NCBI RefSeq assembly: GCF_046630445.1
Contig: NC_092341.1
Location: 3,572,001-3,636,000, forward strand
Direction of reading: 5' to 3'
Source of the DNA: Rutidosis leptorrhynchoides
Lineage: Eukaryota > Streptophyta > Magnoliopsida > Asterales > Asteraceae
Length of the DNA stretch: 64,000 bases
Part shown: in pieces, positions 1-13,800 of the stretch
Layout: each line of letters opens with the position of its first letter
How positions within the stretch are numbered: the first letter of the stretch is position 1
Made by a program: the position numbers and the translations under genes
Notes under the pieces: generated by a model
Seen by the model: only the letters and a program-made list of their open reading frames with translations
What the model was told of the DNA's origin: nothing
Database searches by the model: none

Positions 1-2216
1 TGTCATAGTGGTATTTAAATAGGCACAATAATTCAAATGTACTAATCGTAAGATCTAAAAGTGCAAAATTCACCTTTAAATATAGTAAAATGTCATTTTC
101 GGCATCTAAACTCTTTCGAATGGGGGAAAGCCTAAACGAATTCTTGCTCGTAGCACCGCTTTCTAGTTATCTTGCGAATATGGACCTAATCTGCAATCGA
201 AATTTTTTCAGAAACTTCTCTACAAAATTTAGCCCTATTTTGTGGGGAATGTAATGACTTCAAATATGTGTTTTGCGGCCATTAATTATTATTAAAATGA
301 ACTACACTCTCATATATTCGCATTCAATATGAAATTTTGAAACAAAAACAAAAATAAGGTTATGAATTTAGAGAAATAAAAAAGCTGCAAAAAATTACTC
401 GAACAATAAAACCAAGACGTTATAAAAGAAGCAACGTTCTGTAGCTAGTGGTGAGATAGTAGCCCCAAAATGATTGTCCATGTACTTAAATACACTTTTA
501 AATAAAAACGAGTATCATAGTGGTGTTTAAACATGCACAACAATTTACATGTGAAGGTATTACTTATCGTAAGATCTAAAAGTGCAAAATTCACCTTTAA
601 AAATAATAAAATGTCGTTTTCGGCATCCAAACTATTTCGAACGGGGGAAAGCCTTAAGGAAGTCTAGCTCGTAGCGCCGCTTTCTAGTTATCTTTTGAAT
701 ATGGGCCTAATCTGCAAATGAAAATATTTCAGATAATTCTTCACAAAATTTTACCTAATTTTGTGGGGAATGTAGTGAATTCAAATATGTGTTTTGTGTC
801 CATTAATTATCATTAAAACGAAACTACACTCTCATATATTCGCATTAAATATGAAATTTAGAAATAAAAACAAAAATAAGGTTATGAATTTATAGAAATA
901 ATAATGTGGCTAAAAGTACTCAAACAATAAAATCAAAACGTTAAAATAGCAGCAACGTTTTGTAGCTAGGAATGAGATGGTAGCCCCAAAATGATTCTCG
1001 ATGTACCTAAATACAATATTAAATAAAAACAAGTATCATAGTGGTATTTAAAAACGCACAACAATTCACATGTGAAGGTATTGCTTATCGTAAGATCTAA
1101 AAGTGCAAAATTCACCTTTAAAAATAGTAAAATGTCATTTTTGGCATTTAAACTGTTTCGAACGGGGGGAAAGTCTTAAAGAATTATTGATCATAGCACC
1201 GTTTTCTAGTTATCTTGCGAATATTGACCTAATCTGCAATTGAAAATTTTTCAAAAAATTCCCCAAAAAATTTTGCCCGATTTTTTGAAGAATGTAGTGG
1301 GCTTCAAATATGTGTTTTGCGGTTAATTATAATCAAAACAAAACTACAATATCATATATTCGCATTCAATATGAATTTTAGAAACGAAAACAACAATAAG
1401 GCTATAAATTTAGAGAAGTAGAAAAGTGGCTAAAAATACTCGAACAATAAAACCAAGATGTTATAAAAGCAGCAACATTTTGTAGCTGGTGGTGAGATAG
1501 TAGCCTAAAATGATTATACCTAAATACAATATTAAATAAAAACAAGTATCATTGTGGTATTTAAACAGGCACAATAATTCACATGTACTAATCATAAGAT
1601 CTAAAAGTGCAAAATTCACCTTTAAATATAGTAAAATGTCATTTTCGGCATCTAAACTCTTTCGAATGGGGGAAAGCCTAAACGAATTCTTGTTCGTAGC
1701 GCCGTTTTCTAGTTATCTTACGAATATGGACCTAATCTGCAATTGAAAATGTTTCGAAAAATTCTCTACAAAATTTAACCCGATTTTGTGGGGAATGTAG
1801 TGACTTCAAATATGTGTGTTGCCTCCATTAATTATCATCAAAATGAAACTACAATGTCATATATTCGCATTCAATATGAAATTTAGAAGAAAAAAACAAA
1901 AATAAGGTTATGAATTTAAAGAAATAAAAAAGCGGCCAAAAATACTCGAATAATAAAACCAAGACGTTATAAAAGCAACAACGTTTTGTAGCTAGTGGTG
2001 AGATAGTAGCCCCAAAATGATTCTTGATGTACTTAAATATTATATTAAATAATAACAAGAATCATAGTGTTATTTAAACAGGCAAAACAATTCACATGTG
2101 AAGGTATTACTTATCGTAAGATCTAAAAGTGCAAAATTCACCTTTAAAATAGTAAAATGTCATTTTCGGCATCCAAACTATTTCGAACGAGGGAAAGCCT
2201 TAAGGAAGTCTTGCTC

Positions 2217-5097
2217 GTAGCGCCGCTTTCTAGTTATTTTGTAAATATGGGCCTAATCTGCAAATGAAAATATTTCGAAAAATTATCCAAAAAATTTTGC
2301 CCAATTTTGTGGGGAACGTAGTGACTTCAAATATGTGTTTTGCATCCATTTATTATCAGCAAAAGGAAACTACACTCTCATATATTCGCATTCAACATGA
2401 AATTTAGAAATAAAAACAAAAATTATGTTATGAATATAGAGAAATAAAAAAGCGGCTAAAAATACTCGAACAACAAAACCAAGATGTTATAAAAGCAGCA
2501 ATGTTTTGTAGCTAGTTGCGAGATAGTAGCCCCAAAATGATTCTCGATTTACCAAAATACAATATTAAATAAAAAAATATCATAGTGGTATTTAAACGGA
2601 CACAACAATTCATATGTGAAGGTATTACTTATCGTAAGATCTAAAAATGCAAAATTCACCTTTAAAAATATTAAAATGTCATTTTCGGCATCTAAACTGC
2701 TTCAAACGGGGGAAAGCCATAAGGAAGTCTTCCTCGTAGCGCCATTTTCTAGTTAATTTGCGAATATGGGCCTAATTTGAAATTGCAAATTTTGCCCAAT
2801 TTTGTGGGAAATGTAGTGACTTCAAATATGTATTTGCGTCCATTAATTATCATCAAAACGAAACTACACTCTCATATATTCATATTTAATATGAAATTTA
2901 GAAACAAAAACAAATTTAAGGTTATGAATCTAGAGAAATAGAAAACGGCTAAAGTTACTCGAACAATAAAACCAAGACGTTATAAAAGCAGTATCATTTT
3001 GTAGCTAGTGGTGAGATAGTAGCCCCAAAATGATTCTCGATGTATCTAAATAAAATATTAAATAAAAACAAGTATCATAGTGGTATTTAAACAGGTACAA
3101 CAATTCACATGTGAAGGTATTACTTATCGTAAGATCTAAAAGTGCAAAATTCACCTTTGGAATAGGAAAATGTCATTTCGACATCTAAACTGCTTCGAAC
3201 GGGGAAAGCCTTAAGTAAGTCTTGCTCGTAGCGTCGTTTTCTGGTCATCTTACGAATATAGGCTAAATCTGTAATTGAAAATTTTTCGGGAATTCTTCAC
3301 AAAATTTTGGTCGATTTTGTGGGGAATGTAGTGACTTCAAATATGTGTTTTGCGGCTATTAATTATTATTAAAACGAAACTACACTCTCATATATTCGCA
3401 TTCAATATGAAATTTTGAAACAAAAACAAAATTAAGGTTATGAATTTAGAGAAATAAAAAAGCGGCAAAAAATACTCGAACAAAAAAACCAAGACGTTAT
3501 AAAAGAAGCAACGTTCTATAGCTAGTTGTGAGTAGGGATGGCAATGGATCGAATATAGATCGGATGATGCCATATCCACATCCATATCCATTTAATTTTT
3601 CCTCATCCATATCCATATCCATATCCATTTAATTTCAGTTCATCCATCCATATCCATATCCAATGGATTAAGCGGGTTAATGGATATCCATTGGATATCA
3701 AATGAACTGTTAATCTAATGATGAATTTATCAATTTAACATAGATTATAACAAATGTAAATATTTAATCTTTATGTGTTTGATTTGTTACACCATGTTTT
3801 AATTGTAATTTGTCGCCGATTGTGAATTTAATTAAGCAAAATACGTTATAATATAAGTAAATATACGTTTAAACTAATCTAAATATGTAACTTTGAATAT
3901 TGTTAGTAACAATTTAATAATAATAACTATCACAACCCTTATTTTCGTTAATAATTTAAGAATTTGTAAGTTATATGTATATGTATATCGATATGTAGTT
4001 GTATATGCATATATTTTAATACGTATATATGTATGTATAAATGTATTTCGGGTCATAATGGATATATCCGTGGATGATAAATTATTATCCATATCCGATC
4101 CACGAAATATTTAGGTCATCCATATCCATATCCATATCCGTTAATCATCCATTTACATCATCCATATCCATTATAAATGGATCGGATCGGGTGAATGTCC
4201 ATGGGTGAAACATCCATTGCCATCCCTAGTTGTGAGATAGTAGCCCGAAAATGATTGTCCATGTACTTAAATACACTTTTAAATAAAAACGAGTATCATA
4301 GTGGTATTTAAACAGGCACAACAATTTACATGTGAAGGTATTACTTATCGTAAGATCTAAAAGTGCAAAATTCACCTTTAAAAATAGTAAAATGTCATTT
4401 TCGGCATCCAAACTATTTCGAAAGGGGGAAAGCCTTAAGGAAGTCTTGCTCGTAGCACTGCTTTCTAGTTATCTTTTGAATATGTGCCTAATCTGCAAAT
4501 GAAAATATTTCGGATAATTCTCCACAAAATTTTACCTAATTTTGTGGGGAATGTAGTGAATTCAAATATGTGTTTTACGTCCATTAATTATCATTAAAAC
4601 AAAACTACACTCTCATATATTCGCATTAAATATAAAATTTAGAAATAAAAACAAAAATAAGGTTATCAATTTATAGAAATAATAAAGTGGTTAAAAATAC
4701 TCAAACAATAAAATCAAAACGTTAAAATAGCAGCAACGTTTTGTAGCTAGGGGTGAGATGGTAGCCCCAAAATGATTCTCGATGTACCTAAATACAATAT
4801 TAAATAAAAACAAGTATCATAGTGGTATTTAAAAACGCACAACAATTCACATGTGAAGGTATTACTTATCGTAAGATCTAAAAGTGCAAAATTCACCCTT
4901 GGAATAGGAAAATGTCATTTCGGCATCTAAACTGCTTCGAACGGGGAAAGCCTTAAGGAAGTCTTGCTCGTAGCGTCGTTTTCTGGTCATCTTACGAATA
5001 TAGGCTAAATCTGTAACTGAAAATTTTTCAGGAATTCTTCACAAAATTTTGGCCGATTTTGTGGGGAATGTAGTGACTTCAAATATGTGTTTTGCGG
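2217..5097. repeat. Large duplication block, copy 1 (satellite plus MITE)
   Basis: This block of satellite monomers plus a MITE is repeated 5718 bp downstream at about 7935-10815. Shared private variants include a tattatcagcaaaagg segment (2351 and 8069) and the MITE itself (3533 and 9251), all at the same offset. Similarity fades near 2217 on the left and near 5097 on the right, where the second copy switches to a different monomer type. It indicates unequal exchange over several monomers. Confidence 0.75.
3533..4228. mobile_element. hAT-type MITE, copy 1
   Basis: A 696-bp insertion in a satellite monomer with perfect terminal inverted repeats (tagggatggcaatggat at the left, its reverse complement at the right). 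It is flanked by an 8-bp direct repeat gttgtgag (3525-3532 and 4229-4236). An 8-bp duplication and this kind of terminus are typical of the hAT superfamily. Inside each end are many copies of catatcc/ggatatg, like hAT subterminal transposase-binding repeats. There is no transposase; the short ORFs on both strands are AT-rich low-complexity translation. It is therefore non-autonomous. Confidence 0.92.
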
Positions 5098-5274
5098 CTA
5101 TTAATTATTATTAAAATGAAACTACACTCTCATATATTCGCATTCAATATGAAATTTTGAAACAAAAACAAAATTAAGGTTATGAATTTAGAGAAATAAA
5201 AAAGCGGCAAAAAATACTCGAACAATAAAACCAAGATGTTATAAAAGAAGCAACGTTCTATAGCTAGTTGTGAG

Positions 5275-5970
5275 TAGTGATGGCAATGGATCGGATATAG
5301 ATCAGATGATGCCATATCCACATCCATATCCATTTAATTTTTCCTCATCCATATCCATATCCATATCCATTTAATTTTAGTTCATCCATCCATATCCATA
5401 TCCAATGGATTAAGCGGGTTAATGGATATCCATTGGATATCAAATGAACTGTTAATCTAATGATGAATTTATCAATTTAACATAGATTATAACAAATGTA
5501 AATATTTAATCTTTATGTGTTTGATTTGTTACACCATGTTTTAATTGTAATTTGTCGCCGATTGTGAATTTAATTAAGCAAAATACGTTATAATATAAGT
5601 AAATATACGTTTAAACTAATCTAAATATGTAACTTTGAATATTGTTAGTAACAATTTAATAATAATAACTATCACAACCCTTATTTTCGTTAATAATTTA
5701 AGAATTTGTAAGTTATATGTATATGTATATCGATATGTAGTTGTATATGCATATATTTTAATACGTATGTATGTATGTATAAATGTATTTCGGGTCATAA
5801 TGGATATATCCGTGGATGATAAATTATTATCCATATCCGATCCACGAAATATTTAGGTCATCCATATCCATATCCATATCCGTTAATCATCCATTTACAT
5901 CATCCATATCCATTATAAATGGATCGGATCGGGTGAATGTCCATGGGTGGAACATCCATTGCCATCCCTA
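5275..5970. mobile_element. hAT-type MITE, copy 2
   Basis: Also 696 bp and flanked by gttgtgag (5267-5274 and 5971-5978), at the same position in its monomer as copy 1. The left terminus has one substitution (tagtgatggc instead of tagggatggc), which would break perfect pairing of the terminal repeats. The near-identical body and identical target duplication show this copy arose by satellite amplification, not by a new insertion. Confidence 0.92.
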
Positions 5971-7015
5971 GTTGTGAGATAGTAGCCCGAAAATGATTGT
6001 CCATGTACTTAAATACACTTTTAAATAAAAACGAGTATCATAGTGGTGTTTAAACATGCACAACAATTTACATGTGAAGGTATTACTTATTGTAAGATCT
6101 AAAAGTGCAAAATTCACCTTTAAAAATAGTAAAATGTCATTTTCGGCATCCAAACTATTTCGAATGGGGGAAAGCCTTAAGGAAGTCTTGCTCGTAGAGC
6201 CGCTTTCTATTTATCTCTTGAATATGGGCCTAATCTGCAAATGAAAATATTTCGGATAATTCTCCACAAAATTTTACCTAATTTTGTGGGGAATATAGTG
6301 AATTCAAATATGTATTTTACGTCCATTAATTATCATTAAAACGAAACTACACTCTCATATATTCGCATTAAATATAAAATTTAGAAATAAAAACAAAAAT
6401 AAGGTTATGAATTTATAGAAATAATAAAGTGGTTAAAAATACTCAAACAATAAAATCAAAACGTTAAAATAGCAGCAACGTTTTGTAGCTAGGGGTGAGA
6501 TGGTAGCCCCAAAATGATTCTCGATGTACCTAAATACAATATTAAATAAAAACAAGTATCATAGTGGTATTTAAAAATGCACAACAATTCACATGTGAAG
6601 GTATTACTTATCGTAAGATCTAAAAGTGCAAAATTCACCCTTGGAATAGGAAAATGTCATTTCGGCATCTAAACTGCTTCGAACGGGGAAAGCCTTAAGG
6701 AAGTCTTGCTCGTAGCGTCTTTTTCTGGTCATCTTACGAATATAGGCTAAATCTGTAATTGAAAATTTTTCGGGAATTCTTCACAAAATTTTGGCCGATT
6801 TTGTGGGGAATGTAGTGACTTCAAATATGTGTTTTGCGGCTATTAATTATTATGAAAACGAAACTACACTCTCATATATTCGCATTCAATATGAAATTAT
6901 GAAACAAAAACAAAATTAAGGTTATGAATTTAGATAAATAAAAAAGCGGAAAAAATACTCGAACAATAAAACCAAGACGTTATAAAAGAAGCAACGTTCT
7001 ATAGCTAGTTGTGAG

Positions 7016-7711
7016 TAGGGATGGCAATGGATCGGATATAGATCGGATGATACCATATCCACATCCATATCCATTTAATTTTTCCTCATCCATATCCATA
7101 TCCATATCCATTTAATTTCAGTTCATCCATCCATATCCATATCCAATGGATTAAGCGGGTTAATGGATATCCATTGGATATCAAATGAACTGTTAATCTA
7201 ACGATGAATTTATCAATTTAACATAGATTATAACAAATGTAAATATTTAATCTTTATGTGTTTGATTTGTTACACCATGTTTTAATTGTAATTTGTCGCC
7301 GATTGTGAATTTAATTAAGCAAAATACGTTATAATATAAGTAAATATACGTTAAAACTAATCTAAATATGTAACTTTGAATATTGTTAGTAACAATTTAA
7401 TAATAATAACTATCACAACCCTTATTTTCGTTAATAATTTATGAATTTGTAAGTTATATGTATATGTATATCGATATGTAGTTGTATATGCATATATTTT
7501 AATACGTATATATGTATGTATAAATGTATTTCGGGTCATAATAGATATATCCGTGGATGATAAATTATTATCCATATCCGATCCACGAAATATTTAGGTC
7601 ATCCATATCCATATCCATATCCGTTAATCATCCATTTACATCATCCATATCCATTATAAATGGATCGGATCGGGTGAATGTCCATGGGTGGAACATCCAT
7701 TGCCATCCCTA
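7016..7711. mobile_element. hAT-type MITE, copy 3
   Basis: Again 696 bp, with perfect terminal repeats and flanking gttgtgag. It differs from copies 1 and 2 at a few bases, for example a stretch near 7440 reading tatgaatttg where the others have taagaatttg. Confidence 0.92.
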
Positions 7712-7934
7712 GTTGTGAGATAGTAGCCCAAAAATGATTGTCCATGTACTTAAATACACTTTTAAATAAAAACGAGTATCATAGTGGTATTTAAACAGGC
7801 ACAACAATTTACATGTGAAGGTATTACTTATCGTAAGATCTAAAAGTGCAAAATTCACCTTTAAAAATAGTAAAATGTCATTTTCGGCATCCAAACTATT
7901 TCGAAAGGGGGAAAGCCTTAAGGAAGTCTTGCTC

Positions 7935-10815
7935 GTAGCGCCACTTTCTAGTTATTTTGTGAATATGGGCCTAATCTGCAAATGAAAATATTTCGAAAAA
8001 TTATCCAAAAAATTTTGCCCAATTTTGTGGGGAATGTAGTGACTTCAAATATGTGTTTTGCATCCATTTATTATCAGCAAAAGGAAACTACACTCTCATA
8101 TATTCGCATTCAATATGAAATTTAGAAATAAAAACAAAAATTATGTTATGAATATAGAGAAATAAAAAAGCGGCTAAAAATACTCGAACAACAAAACCAA
8201 GATGTTATAAAAGCAGCAATGTTTTGTAGCTAGTTGTGAGATAGTAGCCCCAAAATGATTCTCGATTTACCTAAATACAATATTAAATACAAAAATATCA
8301 TAGTGGTATTTAAACGGACACAACAATTCATATGTGAAGGTATTACTTATCGTAGGATCTAAAAATGCAAAATTCACCTTTAAAAATATTAAAATGTCAT
8401 TTTCGGCATCTAAACTGCTTCAAACGGGGGAAAGCCATAAGGAAGTCTTGCTCGTAGCGCCGTTTTCTAGTTAATTTGCGAATATGGGCCTAATTTGAAA
8501 TGGCAAATTTTGCCCAATTTTGTGGGAAATGTAGTGACTTCAAATATGTATTTGCGTCCATTAATTATCATCAAAATGAAACTACACTCTCATATATTCG
8601 CATTTAATATGAAATTTAGAAACAAAAATAAATTTAAGGTTATGAATCTAGAGAAATAGAAAACGGCTAAAGTTACTCGAACAATAAAACCAAGACGTTA
8701 TAAAATCAGTATCATTTTGTAGCTAGTGGTGAGATAGTAGCACCAAAATGATTCTCGATGTATCTAAATAAAATATTAAATAAAAACAAGTATCATAGTG
8801 GTATTTAAACAGGTACAACAATTCACATGTGAAGGTATTACTTATCGTAAGATCTAAAAGTGCAAAATTCACCTTTGGAATAGGAAAATGTCATTTCGAC
8901 ATCTAAACTGCTTCGAACGGGGAAAGCCTTAAGTAAGTCTTGCTCGTAGCTTCATTTTCTGGTCATCTTACGAATATAGGCTAAATCTGTAATTGAAAAT
9001 TTTTCGGGAATTCTTCACAAAATTTTGGTCGATTTTGTGGGGAATGTAGTGACTTCAAATATGTGTTTTGCGGCTATTAATTATTATTAAAATGAAACTA
9101 CACTCTCATATATTCGCATTCAATATGAAATTTTGAAACAAAAACAAAATTAAGGTTATGAATTTAGAGAAATAAAAAAGCGGCAAAAAATACTCGAACA
9201 ATAAAACCAAGTCGTTATAAAAGAAGCAACGTTCTATAGCTAGTTGTGAGTAGGGATGGCAATGGATCGGATATAGATCGGATGATGCCATATCCACATC
9301 CATATCCATTTAATTTTTCCTCATCCATATCCATATCCATATCCATTTAATTTCAGTTCATCCATCCATATCCATATCCAATGGATTAAGCGGGTTAATG
9401 GATATCCATTGGATATCAAATGAACTGTTAATCTAACGATGAATTTATCAATTTAACATAGATTATAACAAATGTAAATATTTAATCTTTATGTGTTTGA
9501 TTTGTTACACCATGTTTTAATTGTAATTTGTCGCCGATTGTGAATTTAATTAAGCAAAATACGTTATAATATAAGTAAATATACGTTTAAACTAATCTAA
9601 ATATGTAACTTTGAATATTGTTAGTAACAATTTAATAATAATAACTATCACAACCCTTATTTTCGTTAATAATTTAAGAATTTGTAAGTTATATGTATAT
9701 GTATATCGATATGTAGTTGTATATGCATATATTTTAATACGTATATATGTATGTATAAATGTATTTCGGGTCATAATAGATATATCCGTGGATGATAAAT
9801 TATTATCCATATCCGATCCACGAAATATTTAGGTCATCCATATCCATATCCATATCCGTTAATCATCCATTTACATCATCCATATCCATTATAAATGGAT
9901 CGGATCGGGTGAATGTCCATGGGTGGAACATCCATTGCCATCCCTAGTTGTGAGATAGTAGCCCGAAAATGATTGTCCATGTACTTAAATACACTTTTAA
10001 AAAAAACGAGTATCATAGTGGTATTTAAACAGGCACCACAATTTACATGTGAAGGTATTACTTATCGTAAGATCTAAAAGTGCAAAATTCACCTTTAAAA
10101 ATAGTAAAATGTCATTTTCGGCATCCAAACTATTTCGAATGGGGGAAAGCCTTAAGGAAGTCTTGCTCGTAGCGCCGCTTTCTAGTTATCTTTTGAATAT
10201 GGGCCTAATCTGCAAATGAAAATATTTCAGATAATTCTCCACAAAATTTTACCTAATTTTGTAGGGAATGTAGTGAATTCAAATATGTGTTTTACGTCCA
10301 TTAATTATCATTAAAACGAAACTACACTCTCATATATTCGCATTAAATATGAAATTTAGAAATAAAAACAAAAATAAGGTTATGAATTTATAGAAATAAT
10401 AAAGTGGTTAAAAATACTCAAACAATAAAATCAAAACGTTAAAATAGCAGCAACGTTTTGTAGCCAGGGGTCATATGGTAGCCCCAAAATGATTCTCGAT
10501 GTACCTAAATACAATATTAAATAAAAACAAGTATCATAGTGGTATTTAAAAACGCACAACAATTCACATGTGAAGGTATTACTTATCGTAAGATCTAAAA
10601 GTGCAAAATTCACCCTTGGAATAGGAAAATGTCATTTCGGCATCTAAACTGCTTCGAACGGGGAAAGCCTTAAGGAAGTCTTGCTCGTAGCGTCGTTTTC
10701 TGGTCATCTTACGAATATAGGCTAAATCTGTAATTGAAAATTTTTCGGGAATTCTTCACAAAATTTTGGCCGATTTTGTGGGGAATGTAGTGACTTCAAA
10801 TATGTGTTTTGCGGC
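7935..10815. repeat. Large duplication block, copy 2
   Basis: Second copy of the block at about 2217-5097, offset 5718 bp, containing the fourth MITE. The copies differ by scattered substitutions. Right of about 10815 (after ttttgcgg) the two sequences follow different monomer variants. Confidence 0.75.
9251..9946. mobile_element. hAT-type MITE, copy 4
   Basis: Again 696 bp with perfect terminal repeats and flanking gttgtgag. It lies in the duplication block offset 5718 bp from copy 1. No MITE occurs in the array right of 9946, so the MITE-bearing higher-order form is confined to the left part of the visible array. Confidence 0.92.
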
Positions 10816-13800
10816 CATTAATTTGCATCAAAATGAAACTACACTCTCATATATTCACATTCAATATAAAATTTAGAAACAAAAACAAAAACAAGGTTAT
10901 GAATTTAGAGAAATAAAAAAGTGGCTAAAAAATACTAGAACAATAAAACCAAGATGTTATAATAGCAGCAACGTTTTGTAGCTAGTGGTGAGATAGTAGT
11001 CCAAATGATTATCGATGTACCTAAATATAATATTAAATAAAAACAAGTGTCATAGTGGTATTTAAACAGGCACAATAAATCAAATGTACTAATCGTAAGA
11101 TCTAAAAGTGCAAAATACACCTTTAAATATAGTAAAATGTCATTTTTGGCATCTAAACTCTTTCGAATGGGGGAAAGCCTTAAGGAATTCTTGCTCATAG
11201 TGCCGCTTTCTAGTTATCTTGCGAATATGGACCTAACCTGTAATCGAAATTTTTTCAGAAAATTCTCTCCATAATTTAGCCCGATTTTGTGGGAAATGTA
11301 ATGACTTTAAATATGTGTTTTGCGCCTATTAATTATTATTAAAACGGAACTACACTCTCATATATTCGCATTCAATATGAAATTTTAAAACAAAAACAAA
11401 ATTAAGGTTATGAATTTAGAGAAATAAAAAAGCGGCAAAAAATACTCGAACAATAAAACCAAGACGTTATAAAAGAAGCAACGTTCTGTAGCTAGTTGTG
11501 AGATAGTAGCCCCAAAATTATTGTCCATGTACTTAAATACACTTTTAAATAAAAACGAGTATCATAGTGGTATTTAAACAGGCACAACAATTTACATGTG
11601 AAGGTATTACTTATCGTAAGATCTAAAAGTGTAAAATTCACCTTTAAAAATAGTAAAATGTCATTTTCGGCATCCAAACTATTTCGAACGGGGGAAAGCC
11701 TTAAGGAAGTCTTGCTCGTAGTGCCGCTTTCTAGTTATCTTTTGAATATGGGCCTAATCTGCAAATGAAAATACTTTGGATAATTCTCCACAAAATTTTA
11801 CCTAATTCTGTGGGGAATGTAGTAAAATTCAAATATGTGTTTTGCGTTCATTAATTATCATTAAAACGAAACTACACTCTCATATATTCGCATTAAATAT
11901 GAAATTTAGAAATAAAAACAAAAATAAGGTTATGAATTTATAGAAATAATAAAGTGGCTAAAAATACTCAAACAATAAAATCAAAACGTTAAAATAGCAG
12001 AAACGTTTTGTAGATAGGGGTGAGATGGTAGCCCCAAAATGATTCTTGATGAACCTAAATACAATATTAAACAAAAACAAGTATCATAGTGGTATTTAAA
12101 AACGCACAACAATTCACATGTGAAGGTATTACTAATCGTAAGATCTGAAAGTGCAAAATTCACCTTTAAAAATAGTAAAATATCATTTTTGGCATTTAAA
12201 TTATTTCGAACGGAGGGAAAGCCTTAAAGAATTATTGATCGTAGCGCCGTTTTCTAGTTATCTTGCGAATATTGGCCTAATCTGCAATTGAAAATTTTTC
12301 AAAAAATTCTCCAAAAAATTTTGCCCGATTTTTTGGAGAATGTAGTGGTCTTCAAATATGTGTTTTGCGGCAATTAATTATAATAAAAATGAAACTACAA
12401 TCTCATATATCTACATTCAATATGAATTTTAGAAACGAAAACAACAATAAGGTTATGAATTTAGAGAAGTAGAAAAGTGGCTAAAAATACTCGAACAATA
12501 AAACCAAGATGTTATAAAAGCATCAACATTTTATAGCTAGTGGTGAGATAGTAGCCCAAAATGATTATCGATGTACCTAAATACAATATTAAATAAAAAA
12601 AAGTATCATAGTGGTATTTAAACAGGCACAATAATTCACATGTACTAATCATAAGAACTAAAATTGCAAAATTCACCTTTAAAAATAGTAAAATATCATT
12701 TTCGGCAACTAAACTGCTTCGAAAGGGGGAAAGCCTTAAGGAAGTCTTGCTCGTAATGCCGTTTTCTAGTTATCTTGCGAATATAGGCTAATCTGCAAAT
12801 GAAAATTTTTCGAAAAATTCTCTACAAAATTTTGCCCGATTTTGTGGCGAATGTAATGACTTCAAATATATGTTTTGCGGCCATTAGTTATCATCAAAAT
12901 AAAACTACACTCTCATGTAATTCACATTCAATATGAAATTTAGAAACAAAAATAAAAATAAGGTTATGAATTTAGAGAAATAAAAAAGCGACTAAAAATA
13001 CTCGAACAATAAAACCAATATTTTAAAATAGCAGCAACGTTTTGTAGCTAGTGGTGAGATAGTATCCCCAAAATGATTCTTGATGTACCTAAATAGACTA
13101 TTAAATAAAAACAAGTATCATACTGGTATTTAAATAGGAACAACAATTAACATGTGAAGGTATTACGTATCGTAAATCTAATAGGGCAAATCTCACCTTT
13201 AAAATTGGTAAAATGTCATTTTCGGCATCTAAATTGTTTCAGAAGGGGGAAAGCCTTTTGGAAGTCTTGCTCGTAGTGCCAATTTCTATTTATCTTGCGA
13301 ATATGGGCCTAATCTGCAATTAAATTTTATTTGGAAAATTCTCCACACAGTTTTGCCCGATTTGGTGGGGAATGTTGTGACTTCAAATATGTGTTTTGCG
13401 GCCATTAGTTATCATCAAAATGAAACTACACTCTCATATATTCACATTTAATATGAAATTTAGAAACAAAAATAAAAATAAGGTTATTAATTTATAGAAA
13501 TATAAAAAACCAGCTAAAAATACTCGAAAAAAACTAATATGTTATAAAAGCAGCAACGTTTGTAGCTAGTGGTGAGATAGTAGCCCCAAAATAATTCTCG
13601 ATGTACCTAAATACAATATTAAATAAAACAAGTATCATACTGGTATTTAAACAGGAATAACAATCACATGTAAAGGTATTACTTATCGTAAGATCTAAAA
13701 GTGCAAAATTCGCCTTTAAAAATAGTAAAATGTCATTTTCAGCATCTAAACTGTTTCGAATGAGGGAAAGCCTTAAGGAAGTCTTGCTCGTTGCACTGTT

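Larger units (their letters stand above)
3533..7015. repeat. Higher-order repeat: two units of MITE + 2 monomers
   Basis: The units 3533-5274 and 5275-7015 are 1742 and 1741 bp long. Each consists of one 696-bp MITE followed by two satellite monomers with the same order of monomer variants. The repeat unit is thus larger than the basic monomer and includes a transposon. A third MITE starts at 7016 but is followed by three monomers before the next MITE at 9251. Confidence 0.85.

Noticed and set aside
3533..4228. CRISPR-like array from catatcc repeats
   Set aside because: The short words have no regular spacers and lie at MITE ends; this is plant DNA and fits hAT subterminal repeats.
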